64,000 nt of DNA. Source: Paragonimus westermani. Lineage: Eukaryota; Platyhelminthes; Trematoda; Plagiorchiida; Troglotrematidae. How positions within the stretch are numbered: the stretch's first letter is position 1; the number at the start of each line of letters is the position of its first letter. The notes under the pieces were generated by a model. That model did not search any database. It was given only the letters and a program-made list of their open reading frames with translations, and was not told where the DNA came from. The DNA is taken from NCBI GenBank assembly GCA_008508345.1, contig QNGE01001013.1, positions 26,173 through 90,172 on the forward strand, written 5' to 3'. This document shows positions 38,411 through 51,800 of this stretch, piece by piece. The translations under genes were made by a program, and so were the position numbers.

Positions 38411-39340
38411 GGTTTACTTTTTCTTCATGGTTGGGTGGCAGTTAAGCATTAGTGTGAACCACTAATGTATTGCTGTCTATGGTGATGATGATAGTGTATG
38501 TTTATTCCAGGACCAAGCACACTATAGAGTAATAATCATGAATAATGCTCTCCCGTGTTAAAACCGTTCTCATCTGCGAGTTTCGAAATAGTCGAGTGAC
38601 AACAGCTTGGATTACTAATTATTATTTCGATTACCAGTATTCTCAAATACTGCGGTTTGTCTGTTTAGCCTGAAATCAGCCGGCCCACTTGTGAAGTAAT
38701 AGTGCCACTGTAACGTAGAAGTTGAATACGAAAACTATTGAAAGGTGAGAAACCTTGCCACTCAACTGAAAATGATCTACTCTGCCATAGTTCTTCACAC
38801 AGACCGACAGACACTGCGAACTTCTACGCGGTTCTGTCAACAGCCAGGGTAGTGGTTCATAAAACAAAGGCGACCACCGCTAGAAGTTCGTGAAAGTAGA
38901 CTGAAGTATGTACTTAGTTGAGGAATACGCTTCCCCAGGCAGTAATCAGTACCCATTAGGTGTACACCTTTAGTCATAACAGTTGGTTGTCGAGACCATC
39001 AGGGTGTCACTGATACCATTATTTCTCCGCCCCAGCAGCGTTTGGTGCGTATGCCTTACTTAGTGGCTGAGCTCACACCCAAAATAAAATTGGTTGTTTA
39101 CTGTGACGAATCGCTGGTGTAAAGGCGTCTGTCAACATGACTTTTATTTCTAAGTATCACATATGCCTTTATGCGTCATAGTTACCGATACCCGGAAAAA
39201 GTGATTCAGCCACCACTCTTGACCATAACGGTCGCATTGTTGGCTTCCCGGTTAGTTTATTTCCGTGCTGTTGCACTCAACCACTTATTCATACATACGT
39301 GTACATTGGATGGGAAGTACTGATGTGATTGCTAACGGGG

Positions 39341-39343
<3 letters not shown>

Positions 39344-39375
<32 letters not shown>
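39344..39375. repeat. (AC)n microsatellite
   Basis: Sixteen uninterrupted AC units in intron 3, likely polymorphic in length. Confidence 0.95.
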
Positions 39376-39377
<2 letters not shown>

Positions 39378-40771
39378 GCAATTCGCGTACTTGCGCGTTC
39401 CCTTTGGTGTAATATTGCACTTTCCTTCAACACTAACAACTAAAAACGTGGGATCTTTTGGATGATGAGGCGCGTTTTTTCTCCACTGATGCGTAGATCC
39501 GTGTGTTACTTGCGCTAGTTCCTTGCGGTGCGCCTGTCCGGTCGCGAGTGCGAAAGCACGTTGGTTACCTGACCATGCATAATACCCCTAGCTGCATGTC
39601 TCAGACTCCTCCAACAGATAAAGCATGCATGCGCCCGGGAACGCCGCACAATCAGCCTCATCATCTTATGTTTACTTGCACACTGCGAGCTACCCTGTTT
39701 TTCTACGTACACGCATGCGCATTGGAGTGTTGGGAAAAAAGGGGAAATAAACGGAGCAACCGTAACTGTGATGTGAGTGCAAGTTGCCGGGACGAAAACG
39801 CACGTGTGCATAGCGTGTGCATGTCCGTGAGTGTATGCATGCGTTTCTGTCCTCGGACAGTCAGTTTACATTTGAGACGAATAGTGCCAGGCCTTGGTAT
39901 GTGTGTCTGTGCGGATGCGTGCGGTGTAAATGCGCCTGTGGTCGCCACGTGATGCTTTACCCTGGCTACTCGGCCATAGCTACTTGGACCAGTGGAAGGT
40001 GAGTGCACAACCAGCATGCAGCGCCCAGCGTGCGCACAATTTTCCCCATGTCGTCTAAGGAAGGAACCACTTGGTCACTGCGATTCACGTGGCACAGGAA
40101 CAGAGTAACCGTGTTGTCAGTGTTGCCACATTTCTGCTATACCAATGTATCATCGCTCATCTGATTTGGCCTTCTGTACCCACCTGTCTGTCGCCGTCGG
40201 CAGACATTCAAACGTATACACGTGTACACACTCATGCACTCATTGGTGTGTATCGCTGTGCCTGCGTGTATCTCAACTCCCAGGTTGCTAGGCTGTTTAG
40301 GGTAGAGTACCGAATCGTTCGATCGCAATGTACGCCTTCTCCTACAGCCTGGCAGGCAGTCGCCCTCTCACAGACGTAGGGCGGGAGGTATGCGTCACCA
40401 TCACCAGTGGAACATTTTCCAGCTTTCCTCATCTGGTCCTGCTGTTACGGATCGAACACCATGTTCTGCAACTTGGGTTGACCGTGACCGAACACACGAG
40501 GTGTGTGTGGGGAATTGTGAGAAACTGTTAATACGCAATATCACTCCTGAGCAATCCTGAACTGTCGAACACGGGTACTACTTCTAGTATTAAGTGAGTT
40601 GTTCACACAATTGGAAGAGACGTTATTCGGAAGAATGGCCACTAAGATAAGCGAACCTGTCAAGTTGGTTTAAGGTTAACTTAATTCATTCATAATTGTC
40701 CCAGCCCCCAAAAGTCACTCTTGTCTCATCGTTTATTCATTCGCAAAATTTGTTTTGTAGGTCAATATTAC

Positions 40772-40789
40772 CCACCACCACCACCACCA
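40772..40789. repeat. (CCA)n short tandem repeat
   Basis: Six CCA units in intron 3; no coding role, since no exon frame covers it. Confidence 0.9.
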
Positions 40790-42106
40790 AATTCGATTTA
40801 GCCATTCGGTTTCTCACTCTGACAAAATGGTAATTGCGTAAGCCATATGCAAACATACGTGCCAACTTCGTGTGTGATATCCTGCAGAGGAAGATTAATA
40901 AGTAACTATCATTCGGTGAGTAGCTGTCAGTTATTTAGCGAGATGTTTCTTCTGGAAACAATAATAAAACGAATGGTTGGAAAACTCTCCAGACATTCGT
41001 CGGCTAGATCAGTCGTGACAAGTCTTTACAGCTGATGGTCGGACCACGGCATATTTTAGTATATTTTGTCTGGAGTGCTTTGACAGAATAGTCGAATGAC
41101 AGTTTGGTCCATCATTTTGGATTGGATTAAAAATGTGGAGAAAATCTTCGAAATGGAGAATATGTCAGCAATAAGACATTATTACCCTCTTGGTTAGCCA
41201 GCTGGAAGACTACACCATGGACATAATTCGAATAAACCCATGATCTCCACGATGAAAATTCCCTGGATGGAACATTCGAACCATTGATTCCAGGCCCACG
41301 GGTGGACCCCCGTATATACAGTCTATCTGTTTGCCCTTGCTTTGTAAGCACGTAGTGCGCTGGGTGGATATACGGATATTTGGCTCCGAAACGGAATACT
41401 TCATGTTTCGTAGTCTACACTTAGTTTTCACTTTGCACACCTGGATCATCAACCGACGACCAGGCGGTCAGTGGGATGAGGGGTAGTTCAACAGAAGGTA
41501 CTTTTATGGCGCCAGGTGCCCGCATTGACTAACTGACCGTGAAGTCGTCCAACGAGCAACGTCTCAGCCCTCAAATAGGTCCTCACACCTCTATTCCTCC
41601 AACCGTGGTCATAGCAACCAGTTAAATGATAGATGCCATATGCACTCAAATCATGTTTAATCCTGTACACAAACACTTGTGAGTGAGTACAAACGCTAAA
41701 GCTTTCACGTCGGATCACATGTAAACGAGGAACCTGGAGATCGACACAGCAATACATTTTTTACTTGAGCCAACGTCCGCCCGGCTGTGAGTTGACACGT
41801 GATAATGTGTAGCACTTATCCAGATGTGTAACGGCATCACGCCTTAAAGTACATTTATTGGTCACTGGGCGAATCGGTGTCAGGCGTGCTTGTCGACACT
41901 TGTTAGTGTACTGTCCTTTTGGTCTGTCTGGCTGTGTTAATCTTAAATAATGTAAGGTAGTTGTTATTCTACAGTTAATCCAGTTTTTCATTCTAACCTA
42001 TGTGACGAACAGACCAAGCGAAACCTGATTCCATTTGCATTTGATGAATACAACTGAACTATGTTCACCTCGTAACGGAATTTGTTATTTGTAATTCGAT
42101 TTTCAG

Positions 42107-43220
42107 GTGCGTTCAGGATTTATTCAGTTGGGTTCGCCGATCACATCTTCGACGGACGGAACGTGTGTGAACAGGGAAAAGGGTGAGACAACCCGCTCAA
42201 TAGTTTCATCATCGTGCGTGAAAAAAACAGAACTTCTAGACACCAAATCCGTGTTCACCGTGCCACTGAAATCGGACGCGACAAATATGAACTCCGTTGT
42301 TGAGGCACTTGGTGCAGTCGTCAAAGGGGGTCTAAGATACCGCACGAACCCCTCTATCGACCAACTATCAGTCGCCGGTTCGAATTCAAGTTTGGTTCAC
42401 TGTTTGGCTGCCAGCGCTACTTCAATATCCCAAGCAAATTTGAACAATTCGAGTGATTTTACCACCGCATTAGCAGGGTTCAATTCCGGTACACTAAAGG
42501 CCTCATTTTCTGTATGTGAACTTGACAGTGCAGTTAACAACGCCGTCGTGAAGGGATCCTCGGCAGGCACGCCTTCCATTTTGCTTCCGTTCGCAAACCA
42601 AACGCTTGAAACATCGTCGGCCGCAGTTGTCAGCGAGAACAATGATGACTTCGTCATTACACGATCAACTAATTCGCTTGGTCAGATCACAGGCGCTCCG
42701 ACGATAGTTACTCAGCAACCTCAGTTAGTCAGCTGGTCTCAACTACAAGCAATCATGGCCGCGGTGGCCAATGGTGGGTCGGTCTCAGTTGCAACTTCTC
42801 TGGCGTCCACTACCCCAATTACCCATCTGTCCGGATCTCCAGGTTCAGTCTCCACATCCATCACCAACAATAGTATCCCTACCCTCCAGTCCCCTACTTC
42901 AGTGAGCCCTGCGTCTCTCCCCACGGTGACCTATGCCCATACTAATTCTACTAACAATCCGTTACTCTCCGTGAATGCCGTTTCTGCGACCCTATTACCA
43001 CCTCCACCACCGCCCCTAGGATCGACCACGTTCGTAGGCACGCAAGACTGCAGTACGACTATGCTGTTACCCGCTGCTCTAGCCAGCGCTGGTGCATTAA
43101 CCCTGACACCCACCTCGTCAACATTCGCCACTTCGTCTGGTTTGAATACGGTAAACGTCTCAAACGCGAATATGCCGGCAAATGCATTGAAGAACATGAC
43201 TGTAACCTCAACTAATGAAG
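42107..43220 (+). CDS. Exon 4: Ser/Thr/Ala-rich region of the homeobox protein
   Basis: Residues 746-1116 plus the first base of codon 1117. The acceptor is GATTTTCAG|GTG (phase 0) and the donor is GAAG|GTAATC, leaving one base (phase 1) that joins GT from exon 5 to make a glycine codon. The peptide is rich in Ser, Thr, Ala, Asn and Val, with a proline run (PPPPPP, about residues 1044-1049) but no folded domain. GTG at 42107 is the first codon of the exon (Val), not an initiation codon. The overlapping - strand frames are shadows: they lack splice sites and follow the + strand codon structure. Confidence 0.83.
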
Positions 43221-46200
43221 GTAATCATGTTTATAACAGGCATAGTTAACTTCAATATATACCGAATTTGAGCGTTATTGCTCTTCCTTTTTCTCTAATA
43301 GAAGCACTGACGTTCTAGGTCCTTTGTTGTGTGATCATAGACTGTGGGAATATGGATCCCATTCACGCTTGATTCGGTTTTCCACAGTTTGAAGTAGATT
43401 GTCTGGGAGAAGCATCACACACAAACTAAAGCCCGTCAGCAGTGCTGTACGGTTTTAAACGGGCTGGTAGTGAAACTCCTAACCTCCTATCTGCGAAATG
43501 GACGGCCTGATCATTACTTCATCCACCTCGCGTGAGCACGATTCACCATCACCAAACATTCTACGACGATCGGTTGCGAGGAAAACCCAAGTAGTCAAGC
43601 TGACTTAATAAGGGACAGTATTCGTTAGCTGTAACAGGTAATCGTGCGGTCAGCACCTCCTATTCAAACTGAACCCACTGACTTCCTTTGCTTACCATAA
43701 GTGGTTGTGCATTTTAATGGACGCAAGTTGAACATTGCTCATTTAATTGCGGATTCCAACAATTCAGAGAGACCGTCAGAACAGGCCAGCGCTGATGATG
43801 CGGTGGTCACCACGCTGACTCAACATACCACACGCTACAAAATTTACCATAGACGATATGCATTACCTGTGAGTCAAAACTGGATCGACATTCGGGTGGT
43901 CTGGTGCTTCCGCTCGAAGCGTACCGGTTGAACAATCCACCCGAATTCGGAGACTTGCGATCCACTGCGAATTGTGTTCAATTTGTAACAGCCGATTTCC
44001 TTGGCCACTACTTTGCAATAATTGCCAAACTATTATCGTACTCCCACTGGGAGTGACATTAGGTAAATGAGCTCAGTGCTGGTAGTAGTAGGATGCCCGC
44101 ATCTCCTGTGAGTCGAGGAATAAACCGGTTGCGGCCCTACGGTTGTGAGCCGTAGTCATAGACCAATGCTCATCGAGCCCTGGTGTTTTTTACATATGTG
44201 CTTGAAGTCAAGCGCAAGTATTGCTGGTTAACATCTTACTTTAAGATGCAGACTAATTACACACATCTGCAAGATGCACCTTATTTCTTGCTTGTCTTGT
44301 TGAGTTGAAGAATATGTGAAACCTTGAAGCAGTTTGTGCAGTAACAAGGAATAAAAGTCCTCATTTCAAAGCAGGTATACCAACAGATTTCTAACTTGAC
44401 GCTGTGGTAGGTACCTTCATTTGGATGTGAACTTTGTGTTGCGAGTAAAACAGTCTGCTTCTTATCCCGGCGTTGCATCGGGTATTCAGCATGTGCAATG
44501 AGCCCTCATCAACGTAAACAATTCAGACGATCCAAGAATGTTCTTTTTCAAGGTAAAGTTAGTTTAAAAGTAGCACTCTGGTAGAATATGCTTTATATAT
44601 ATATACGTTTAGTAACGGATCCACAGTGTGAGCCTCTTAAATACTTTTTATATATACATATACGTACACTCAACTAATGACAGTGCTCCTGCATGTAACG
44701 GTCAGCAAACATCTTTAGAGGGAATGTTTGATCTGTGTCATGACAGATACACCCAATATTCTCCTTTTGGGTGTTATTTGTTTCTGTCACTGTTTTCTAT
44801 TTCATCAGGTTAGGAACTTCTTAATTTTGGCTCACTCACATTGGGATCACCGATACTACTGACCTGTACGTATGCTTTTAAACTTTGGCTGTGGTGACGG
44901 AGAACGGTCTTCGTACCTGTACGAACAGTTGGGTATGTCGATGTTCTTTGTCCGATCCAGATCACACTAACCGAAACACTGTTCTGTTTGGTGCACACAC
45001 GCGCATGCTAATATGTTCTCCCCCGTTTCTCACTCAGGTTAGAGCAATACACACGTTGTCTCAGGTCTTACTGTTTTCTGATTGGTCCGTTCACCTTATC
45101 CGTGCTCAACCAGAGCGCGTGCTCAGGGCGACGTGCATTGTGCGTTGCTGAACACAACCTATCACCGTTCTTGCAATCGCGCGCAGTAGAGCATTTTTCT
45201 ATTGGCTGCAATGCATTCGGCTCTCGTCATTACTCCATAGCTCGCAGGGTCTGGCTTATATTCCAGCGATGGTGCTGTTCTATTACGGTCTCACTAGAAA
45301 GTTTTACAAAGAAAACGTACGATTGGCTTGGTACTGGGTAGGCCGAACTCATCAGTCCGCCAGCAAATCTTCAAAGTTACTTGGATACTTTCTAAAACTT
45401 CTAGAATAATTCGACACATTAATTTATGGGGAGTAATGGTCTTTAAATTGCTCTCAACTTATTCATTAGGTAAAAATGCGAAAACGCTGACATAATACAT
45501 GTTCACCTTGTACGTATTCCTTCATCGTAACTAGTGGGCATTTAATGTGCTGGCCTTACTGCAGAAAACTTAATCAGTCGTAAACGGTTATGTTGAAGTT
45601 GGTCAAGTGGAATAATTTTGCGTTTTCTTAATTGACTAGTGGAAAAGTTATCTGAAACATTTGGCGTGATATCCACCACTAACCATGGACCAACAGAAGT
45701 TAACCGAATCAAGTAAGCGTGATAAACCTATGGGGATATGATTAATCAAACACAGCTGTGCCGTAATAAGAACTAATACATATACACTGGTTTAAAAACG
45801 TGAAATAAAACAGACTGATGTAAGTCGTTAAGTTGTCCTTAGAATAGAAGGCGTATACCGCAGAGAAAGGGATACTGAAGTGTTTAGAGTTGGTGGCTGT
45901 TATAGGCCAGCTTGTATTGAAAAATATGGTGCTACCAGATAGACGATACCTCTAAAGATACTCGTAATAAGTGTGATCACTAATCAAAGTGTGAGTTGAA
46001 ATTGTACTAACCTGTGTCTTGTAAGCACGAAGAGAATTCATTGTGAAAGCATCGACTTATAACGAGAATGTATGTTTTTAAGTGTATCAGAAATGACATA
46101 TCAGAGATGCAGAAATAAAAGGTGTTTGTACAGCTTCCAACAACAAAATACTCACGTACCAATGCCTATCGGATGATCATCAGCATAAAGAAAACTATAG

Positions 46201-47652
46201 GGACATTGCAAGTTTTAAAGATATGTTAGAGCTAGCACATATCTGACAATACACAAGTATAACAGAAGACAGCATCATGGCGCAACGTTTAGGGAGTTTC
46301 TTTGTTTATTTAAACAAACGGAGGCTTAAGCGACAGATAAAATCACTGATGTTTGATTAATGACTATGCATCCTAAACCCGTAAAGCTAGACTACAGATT
46401 GCTTTGCAGTAATTCACCCAAAAAATTACTTCTTTACAAGGTAATTTGGACTGGGTGTGACACTACAGTAAACGTGAACTGGATAACACCTACTCGATTT
46501 CTCCAACATACACGCATGCACAATAAAATTCATAAACCCGATGAGTTTGGATGTCGGCCTAGATATTTTGAGTAGTTCGAAATGTTTGGACGAAACAATC
46601 TGTGACCCACATGACAAGTTACTAGGCCCTCAGAATCATACCAGGGGGTAAGGTTGGCGTGCAATGTTGATGGTACATTGATGGTACCCGATTCCCACAC
46701 TGTTCGATCCTCATCGCGATGATTGAAACTCAGGCCTCCTACACTCGGTATGACTGATCGATCTCCGTCTCTCTGTCTCTGTCTCTCTGGGACGACATTG
46801 CTTTGGGCTAGATTGAGAATTAGCATTTTCAGTGTTCGTGTTCTCTATAAGTGTGTACACGGATACGTATTGTGTGCGTCGTGTTTGCATCTGTTCGTCA
46901 TGACCACGAAATACGTTGCGCGTCTTCGCTGAGCTGAGACGACATCGTGTGTTTGTGTGTTTTCGCAAAATGAGGGAGAGGAAAAGAGGGAGGTGATGGC
47001 TTGGAACGAGCACGAGCAAACATTAGCGAATGAGTGAAAACAGGTTCGGACTAGTCGCATAGTGGATGCTCAATCGTTTTGTCGTGGAGGTCAGCATGTT
47101 AATGGTGTCGGCTCCATGATCAGTGATTGATTCCGCTCGCGTTCATAGCATGTCACAACCGTTCCATAGGCACATTAATAATTCGACTCTTGTCCGTTGA
47201 GGTATTGTGTTTATAAGATTTATAAAACAGACAAGATTGTCGACCAAGTTTAAACTGTGATCCCTGTAGCCGACTCTTGTGACGGGTGGACTGGCTAACT
47301 TGACAGTGACCCACACGCTTGTCTCCCTTGGTTATCCAGCTGACCGCGCAGCCCTCACCTCATTCCTTGGTGAAATTGAGCACCGTCATTTCGGCAGTAT
47401 ATTCAACCTCACTCGCAAAGTTCACAGAAGTCTATATCGTGCACCTCATACATGTGCGTTCATATCTTGTCAAATCTAACTAACCTGCAATGCACTCATT
47501 CGTGCGTTTTAGTTTGACGGCCGTGGGTCATTTTCGTGAAGAAGGAAACTAAAATCCCTATCTCATTTTTTCAACATACCTTTTAAATGATTTGCCCGTT
47601 CACTTGCAGTTATTTCTCAAGAATTTACTCATATTTCTCTCCGCACTATCAG
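43221..47652 (+). other. Intron 4
   Basis: A 4.4-kb intron between GTAATC and CCGCACTATCAG. It contains one possible alternative exon (43702-43868), listed separately. The remainder has short frames without recognised domains, including CT-rich stretches near 46750. Confidence 0.5.
43702..43868 (+). other. Possible alternative exon of the homeobox gene
   Basis: An open frame reads VVHFNGRKLNIAHLIADSNN and onward to HRRYALP, ending at a strong donor CCT|GTGAGT. It can accept the one-base overhang left by exon 4 (phase 1), starting after AAG at 43701 or CAG at 43767. It ends in phase 0, which does not fit the main exon 5 acceptor but does fit a second acceptor, CACTTGCAG at 47609, which would add 14 residues to exon 5. 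The AAG acceptor is weak and the peptide has no known domain, so this may be chance. Confidence 0.25.
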
Positions 47653-48839
47653 GTTTGACGCTCAACAATGTAATTGCTAGCTCAGCAGTCAATGCTCAAC
47701 CCGGGCAACTCAATCCTACACTGCTGTGCAATCCTGCCCTGATTAATTTAATATCGTCACCGAATCGCTCAGCCTCCTCATTCCAGACCAGCGTTGCTTT
47801 GAGTTCGGCTGCAGCAGCTCGCCTTCTCACCACCCTAACTAGCCTGACACAACCAGCACCTGTGAATCATTTACTGCCGTTAGTCAGTTCGCCTGCGGCA
47901 GTCACAACAACGCATACACCAGTCACCACACTAAGTCAATCAAGTACCACCAATCAGATGGGCCTCTTGGATTCACCTCAAGCTCTGTTTGCAGCAGCAG
48001 CGGCGGCGGCGGCGGCAGCAGCGGCGGCCGCTGCCGCGGCCAAATCTCCCGCGAGTGTGGGTCAAGTCGATTTAGCCAACCTTCGGGGTTCTGTGGTTGC
48101 TACTAGTTCTATACCAGGTGTCTCTCATCCCTCGGGAACAAATAGGCAGGTAATAAGCCTACTGGATCCAGGGACGGGAATTCACTTGCGTGTGACCGAC
48201 ATGGGAACTGTGTCCACGACCAATTCGACCACTCTGCTGACCTCCAGCGATTTGATTAGTAGCCTCTCTGGCAGTGCTAGCTTTAATCATGCTATGGACG
48301 ATCCCATGATAGCTCAAAGCACTGATCAAGCAGTAAACGGGAAAATCGAAACGAAACGAAGAGGAGTAGAAAGCGGTCTACCCAGGTCCATTGAGGTGGA
48401 TTGTACTCCACCATATGAATCTCATGTAGAAGATGACTGGGATTCTGGACAAGAGGAAGCGAATGCTGTCCAGGCTAATCTTCAGTCGATCTACTCGGCG
48501 ACAGCTGCGGCTGCTGCGGTATCTAAGCCAGAACAATTGTCAGGCAGCGCAGGATCTAGTCCAAATATGAGCAACATCAACTCCACAATGATTTCTGGAT
48601 CCAACCGTCGTATCATTGGCTCGTCCCGCAGTCCTTTGGGTGGAGCCAGTAGTAGTAGACGTGGACTGAGCGCACTCCATGACTCACTTCAACAACCAGG
48701 CAGACCACATAGACAGAATTTTACACCAGCGCAAAATCGGATTCTGACCGAATGGTACCAAACACATCAGTCCAAGCCGTACCCGTCGACGGAGGACACG
48801 AAGGAACTGGCGAATATTTCCGGTCTAAGTTATTCACAG
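47653..48839 (+). CDS. Exon 5: alanine run and first two-thirds of the TALE homeodomain
   Basis: The exon starts with the last two bases of codon 1117 and covers residues 1118-1512. The acceptor follows a good pyrimidine tract (TTTCTCTCCGCACTATCAG), and the donor is CAG|GTTAGT in phase 0. Features in order: a Ser/Thr-rich stretch; a 17-alanine run at 1230-1246; an acidic patch (EDDWDSGQEE, about 1392-1401); a Ser/Arg-rich stretch; and the homeodomain from about 1466, with arm residue R5, helix 1 (RILTEWYQTH), the loop SKPYPS and helix 2 (TEDTKELANIS). From R5 to W48 there are 47 residues where typical homeodomains have 44, the TALE insertion. The intron falls between residues 44 and 45, just before the core of the recognition helix. 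Confidence 0.9.
47991..48041 (+). repeat. Polyalanine-coding GCN run
   Basis: Seventeen consecutive alanine codons of mixed types (GCA, GCG, GCC, GCT) inside exon 5. The mixture of synonymous codons suggests maintenance of the alanine tract at the protein level rather than recent slippage of one triplet, although a GCG run of five is present. Confidence 0.97.
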
Positions 48840-51800
48840 GTTAGTAACTACTTGTTCATTCATGTTTTTAACTCTCTGGGAGGCATCCAGTTTACTATAT
48901 AAATCAGGCCCTAGCCGTTGAGCGACGGTTCAGTTTAACACAGACGATCCTGAGCTACTTGCCACTGATCACTGGGCGCGACTGTTTTGTAAGCAGAGTG
49001 GTTCAACGCACTGTTTTTACAACGTTATTTCTGTTCATCGATAGCTCTCCCTAAATAATGGAAGTTCATATTATACTATTCAGAGCAAATGTGCAATCCA
49101 CTCATCTCCAATATTCCCTACTCAGTCGGCCTCACACATTCGCCTTGACAACTGCTTGACTGCGTCTGCTGCCTTAGTGCCAGACATGGAACGGAGCACT
49201 TGCTAAGCTAACCGGTTCGAACGCAGCTCTGACGCATTTTATGACTCGATATTCCTATTCTTGACTGTCTAAGTTATCCACCGTACCAATGAGCAACACA
49301 CTGAGCACCGATACCGCATTGACAGCATAGACACATGAAACAGGGCTTCTAGCCATCTCACTAGCGCCCTGTCAGGCAGTACACTGTCACGCTGGCAACT
49401 AAGACCCCTGACGTGGCACTTGGTCCAGACGTGTGGGCATTGTGCCCTCGGTGTAGGCGAACACACAGGCATGGGTGTAACAGCTGTAGTACCATAAACG
49501 TGAGACGCACACATATGCAAGCCTCATTCGTTTGCTTATCCCCAAACTGTCTTAGACAGACTAAACACATAGGCTCATCGGTTGTGATTGAGTGTTCCAA
49601 CAAAGTGTGTGCGTGCCTGTTCCAGTATGCACACTCGCTTGCCTTCTGTCTATTGCTATCACCCATCGTGATAGTTTGCCATGGTACACCGACACACAAA
49701 CGTCTTGAGGGAGACGATGCTCCGCGTCAGTGTACTGTTGAGGATGGACGCATCTGGTGGTCTGAAATACGCATCACAGAAACATGCTGCTCAGTTTTAG
49801 CGCACGCCCCCTCCCCAAGCGCGCTTCTCCACTAGACCTTGTTCTCCAGTGTTATTGTTGCTGTCACCACCACCATGACTGTCGCCACCGTTGCCTCCAC
49901 TATTCCCACCACCCAAACATCACGACACCGAGTGCTCGTCTCCTATCGTCCAGCGTGCTGCCCTAGCCCATACACACAGCAGGCCAAACGTCGGCTGAAG
50001 ACGGGCAGTGCACGCGCGTACTGTTTCGTCTCACTGTCATTGCACCCAAGACACGTAGGCGCAGGCTAACACACACTGTCTTTGCACGCGCGAGTGCACC
50101 CCAGACTCTGGGACAAGGAGTGCTGCAGCATTATTTCGTAATCGATCCTAACCATTCCCACTCTTCACCAACTGACTGAATGCCGATCGATCGATTCTGT
50201 GCCCATTTGCGTGTTTGCGTGTGTGTGTGTTGCTTGGCTCAGCCCTGTCGAGTGCACGCGAGTGTGCCCACACGTGTGCACGTGTGCTGGTTCTTTTTCA
50301 TCACCATTCGCTCATCTTGGTCGCTATCCGCCTGACCTGTCGAGTTGTGTGTTCCTTTTTTAGAGAGAGAGTGTGTGTGTGTGTGTGTACGCGCGTACGC
50401 AACACCTTTTTAACCAGAACTATACGGTTGCGAGTACGATTGGCCGAGAACATTCGGGAGGTATGCACATGAGTTCTTTACGGTGGTTCAAACCAGATCA
50501 CAGAGACTATGGAACTCGTCTGGATCTGAGAGTATTATGGGTGTAATGGCCGTGCTGCATACAAGGGATCACTACTGGAAGGTTCACAAATCAGTCAGGT
50601 TGGCTGGTTGCTCGTAATGTTCCACAAAACTTTGACATATCTGCTAACTAATCGCCAACTTGAAATGTTCTAGTTGAGGAGGGTTTACTAGGGTTCACCC
50701 CGAAAGCACTGTCTGTCTGCTTTTCACGAGATCCTCATGCAACTTACTGACCTGTTCATTGACTAGCTTTAATGAAGTGTGGCCACACAAATAGACTCGT
50801 GCAATTGCACTTTACGGTTTAGCATAGTTGACCCAAACTACTGTTTACTGATGACTATGTCTGAAATGAACCACGCACTTTTGTTGGTTACTCAGAGATG
50901 AGTGACTGAGTCTGTCATACATGTATCGCCTGAGACCTCACGGGTCAACTTGATAGATCCCAACACGGTTATTTAATCTCGGGATAAGTAAGTCAGGCGT
51001 AGTGGTCATTCCCGCGCATCCCCCTGCCTTTGACTTTACATAGCACTATTGTATCGGACATTCATAGACTTCATAGTCAAGATATAAGGATGGAAATCCT
51101 TTTTTTCCCCACCAGGTCAGAGGCCCATCATTCATTTTAGTCGATAACTGTGACACAGCCTGTCCAGTGTAAACGTGAATAATTCTGTCAATTGACGGTA
51201 TACGTGTGCTAACGAGTCTTCCCAACGGATAAGGAAAATGCCCAAAGTGCGTTGAAGATACAGCGCCCCTTCTTCCTTTTTCGGAAACCGCCCTGGTGTC
51301 CTTCTCACTCAAAATTCAACGGCTAGCTCTGAATGTTAACTTTAACACTGCGTTAGTGACTCTTTGTGAACATCTGCAATAGATCAGTTAAAGTAACCTT
51401 TTTTAGTCGATCTTTCCAGCGCTCCGATTTGTGCCTCTTTCTAATAGTTTACGTTCGTGGAAATCCTTGAAATCTGATGAACCGGTCAATTAAATACATT
51501 GACATTTATTTATGTTGGGCAGATTTGTTGCAAAAATATTCTGCATGCATGCGAACCTATTATAAATGATGGTACTGAAGAGATGTCCCATTAAATGGAT
51601 TTATGTTGTTCGTCTGAGCCATGATGATTCGTGTGATGAATTTAAAGAAACGACATCTCCGGAAAACAACACATACGTACTACATGCCTACAGATATAAG
51701 TACACTTTATAGCCGTCGTATGGACGACAGGTTTAGTGAGAAAAATGTCCAAACGATACACGCTTGACAAGAAATAGCCCATAAGTGGTTTCAACAGAAA

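Larger units (their letters stand above)
35844..42106 (+). other. Intron 3, with an RTE-like 3' end
   Basis: A 6.3-kb intron with GTGAGT donor and GATTTTCAG acceptor. It holds the LINE fragment at 37725-38410 and AC and CCA microsatellites. Stretches near 36.7-37.6 kb and 39.5-40.4 kb are rich in CpG, TG and CA with alternating purine-pyrimidine runs. Frames inside them have no recognisable domain. Confidence 0.5.

Noticed and set aside
49413..49835. Cys/His-rich 140-codon frame in intron 5
   Set aside because: Cys and His arise from TG/CA-rich DNA. Spacing does not fit any zinc-binding motif, and a - strand frame overlaps it.
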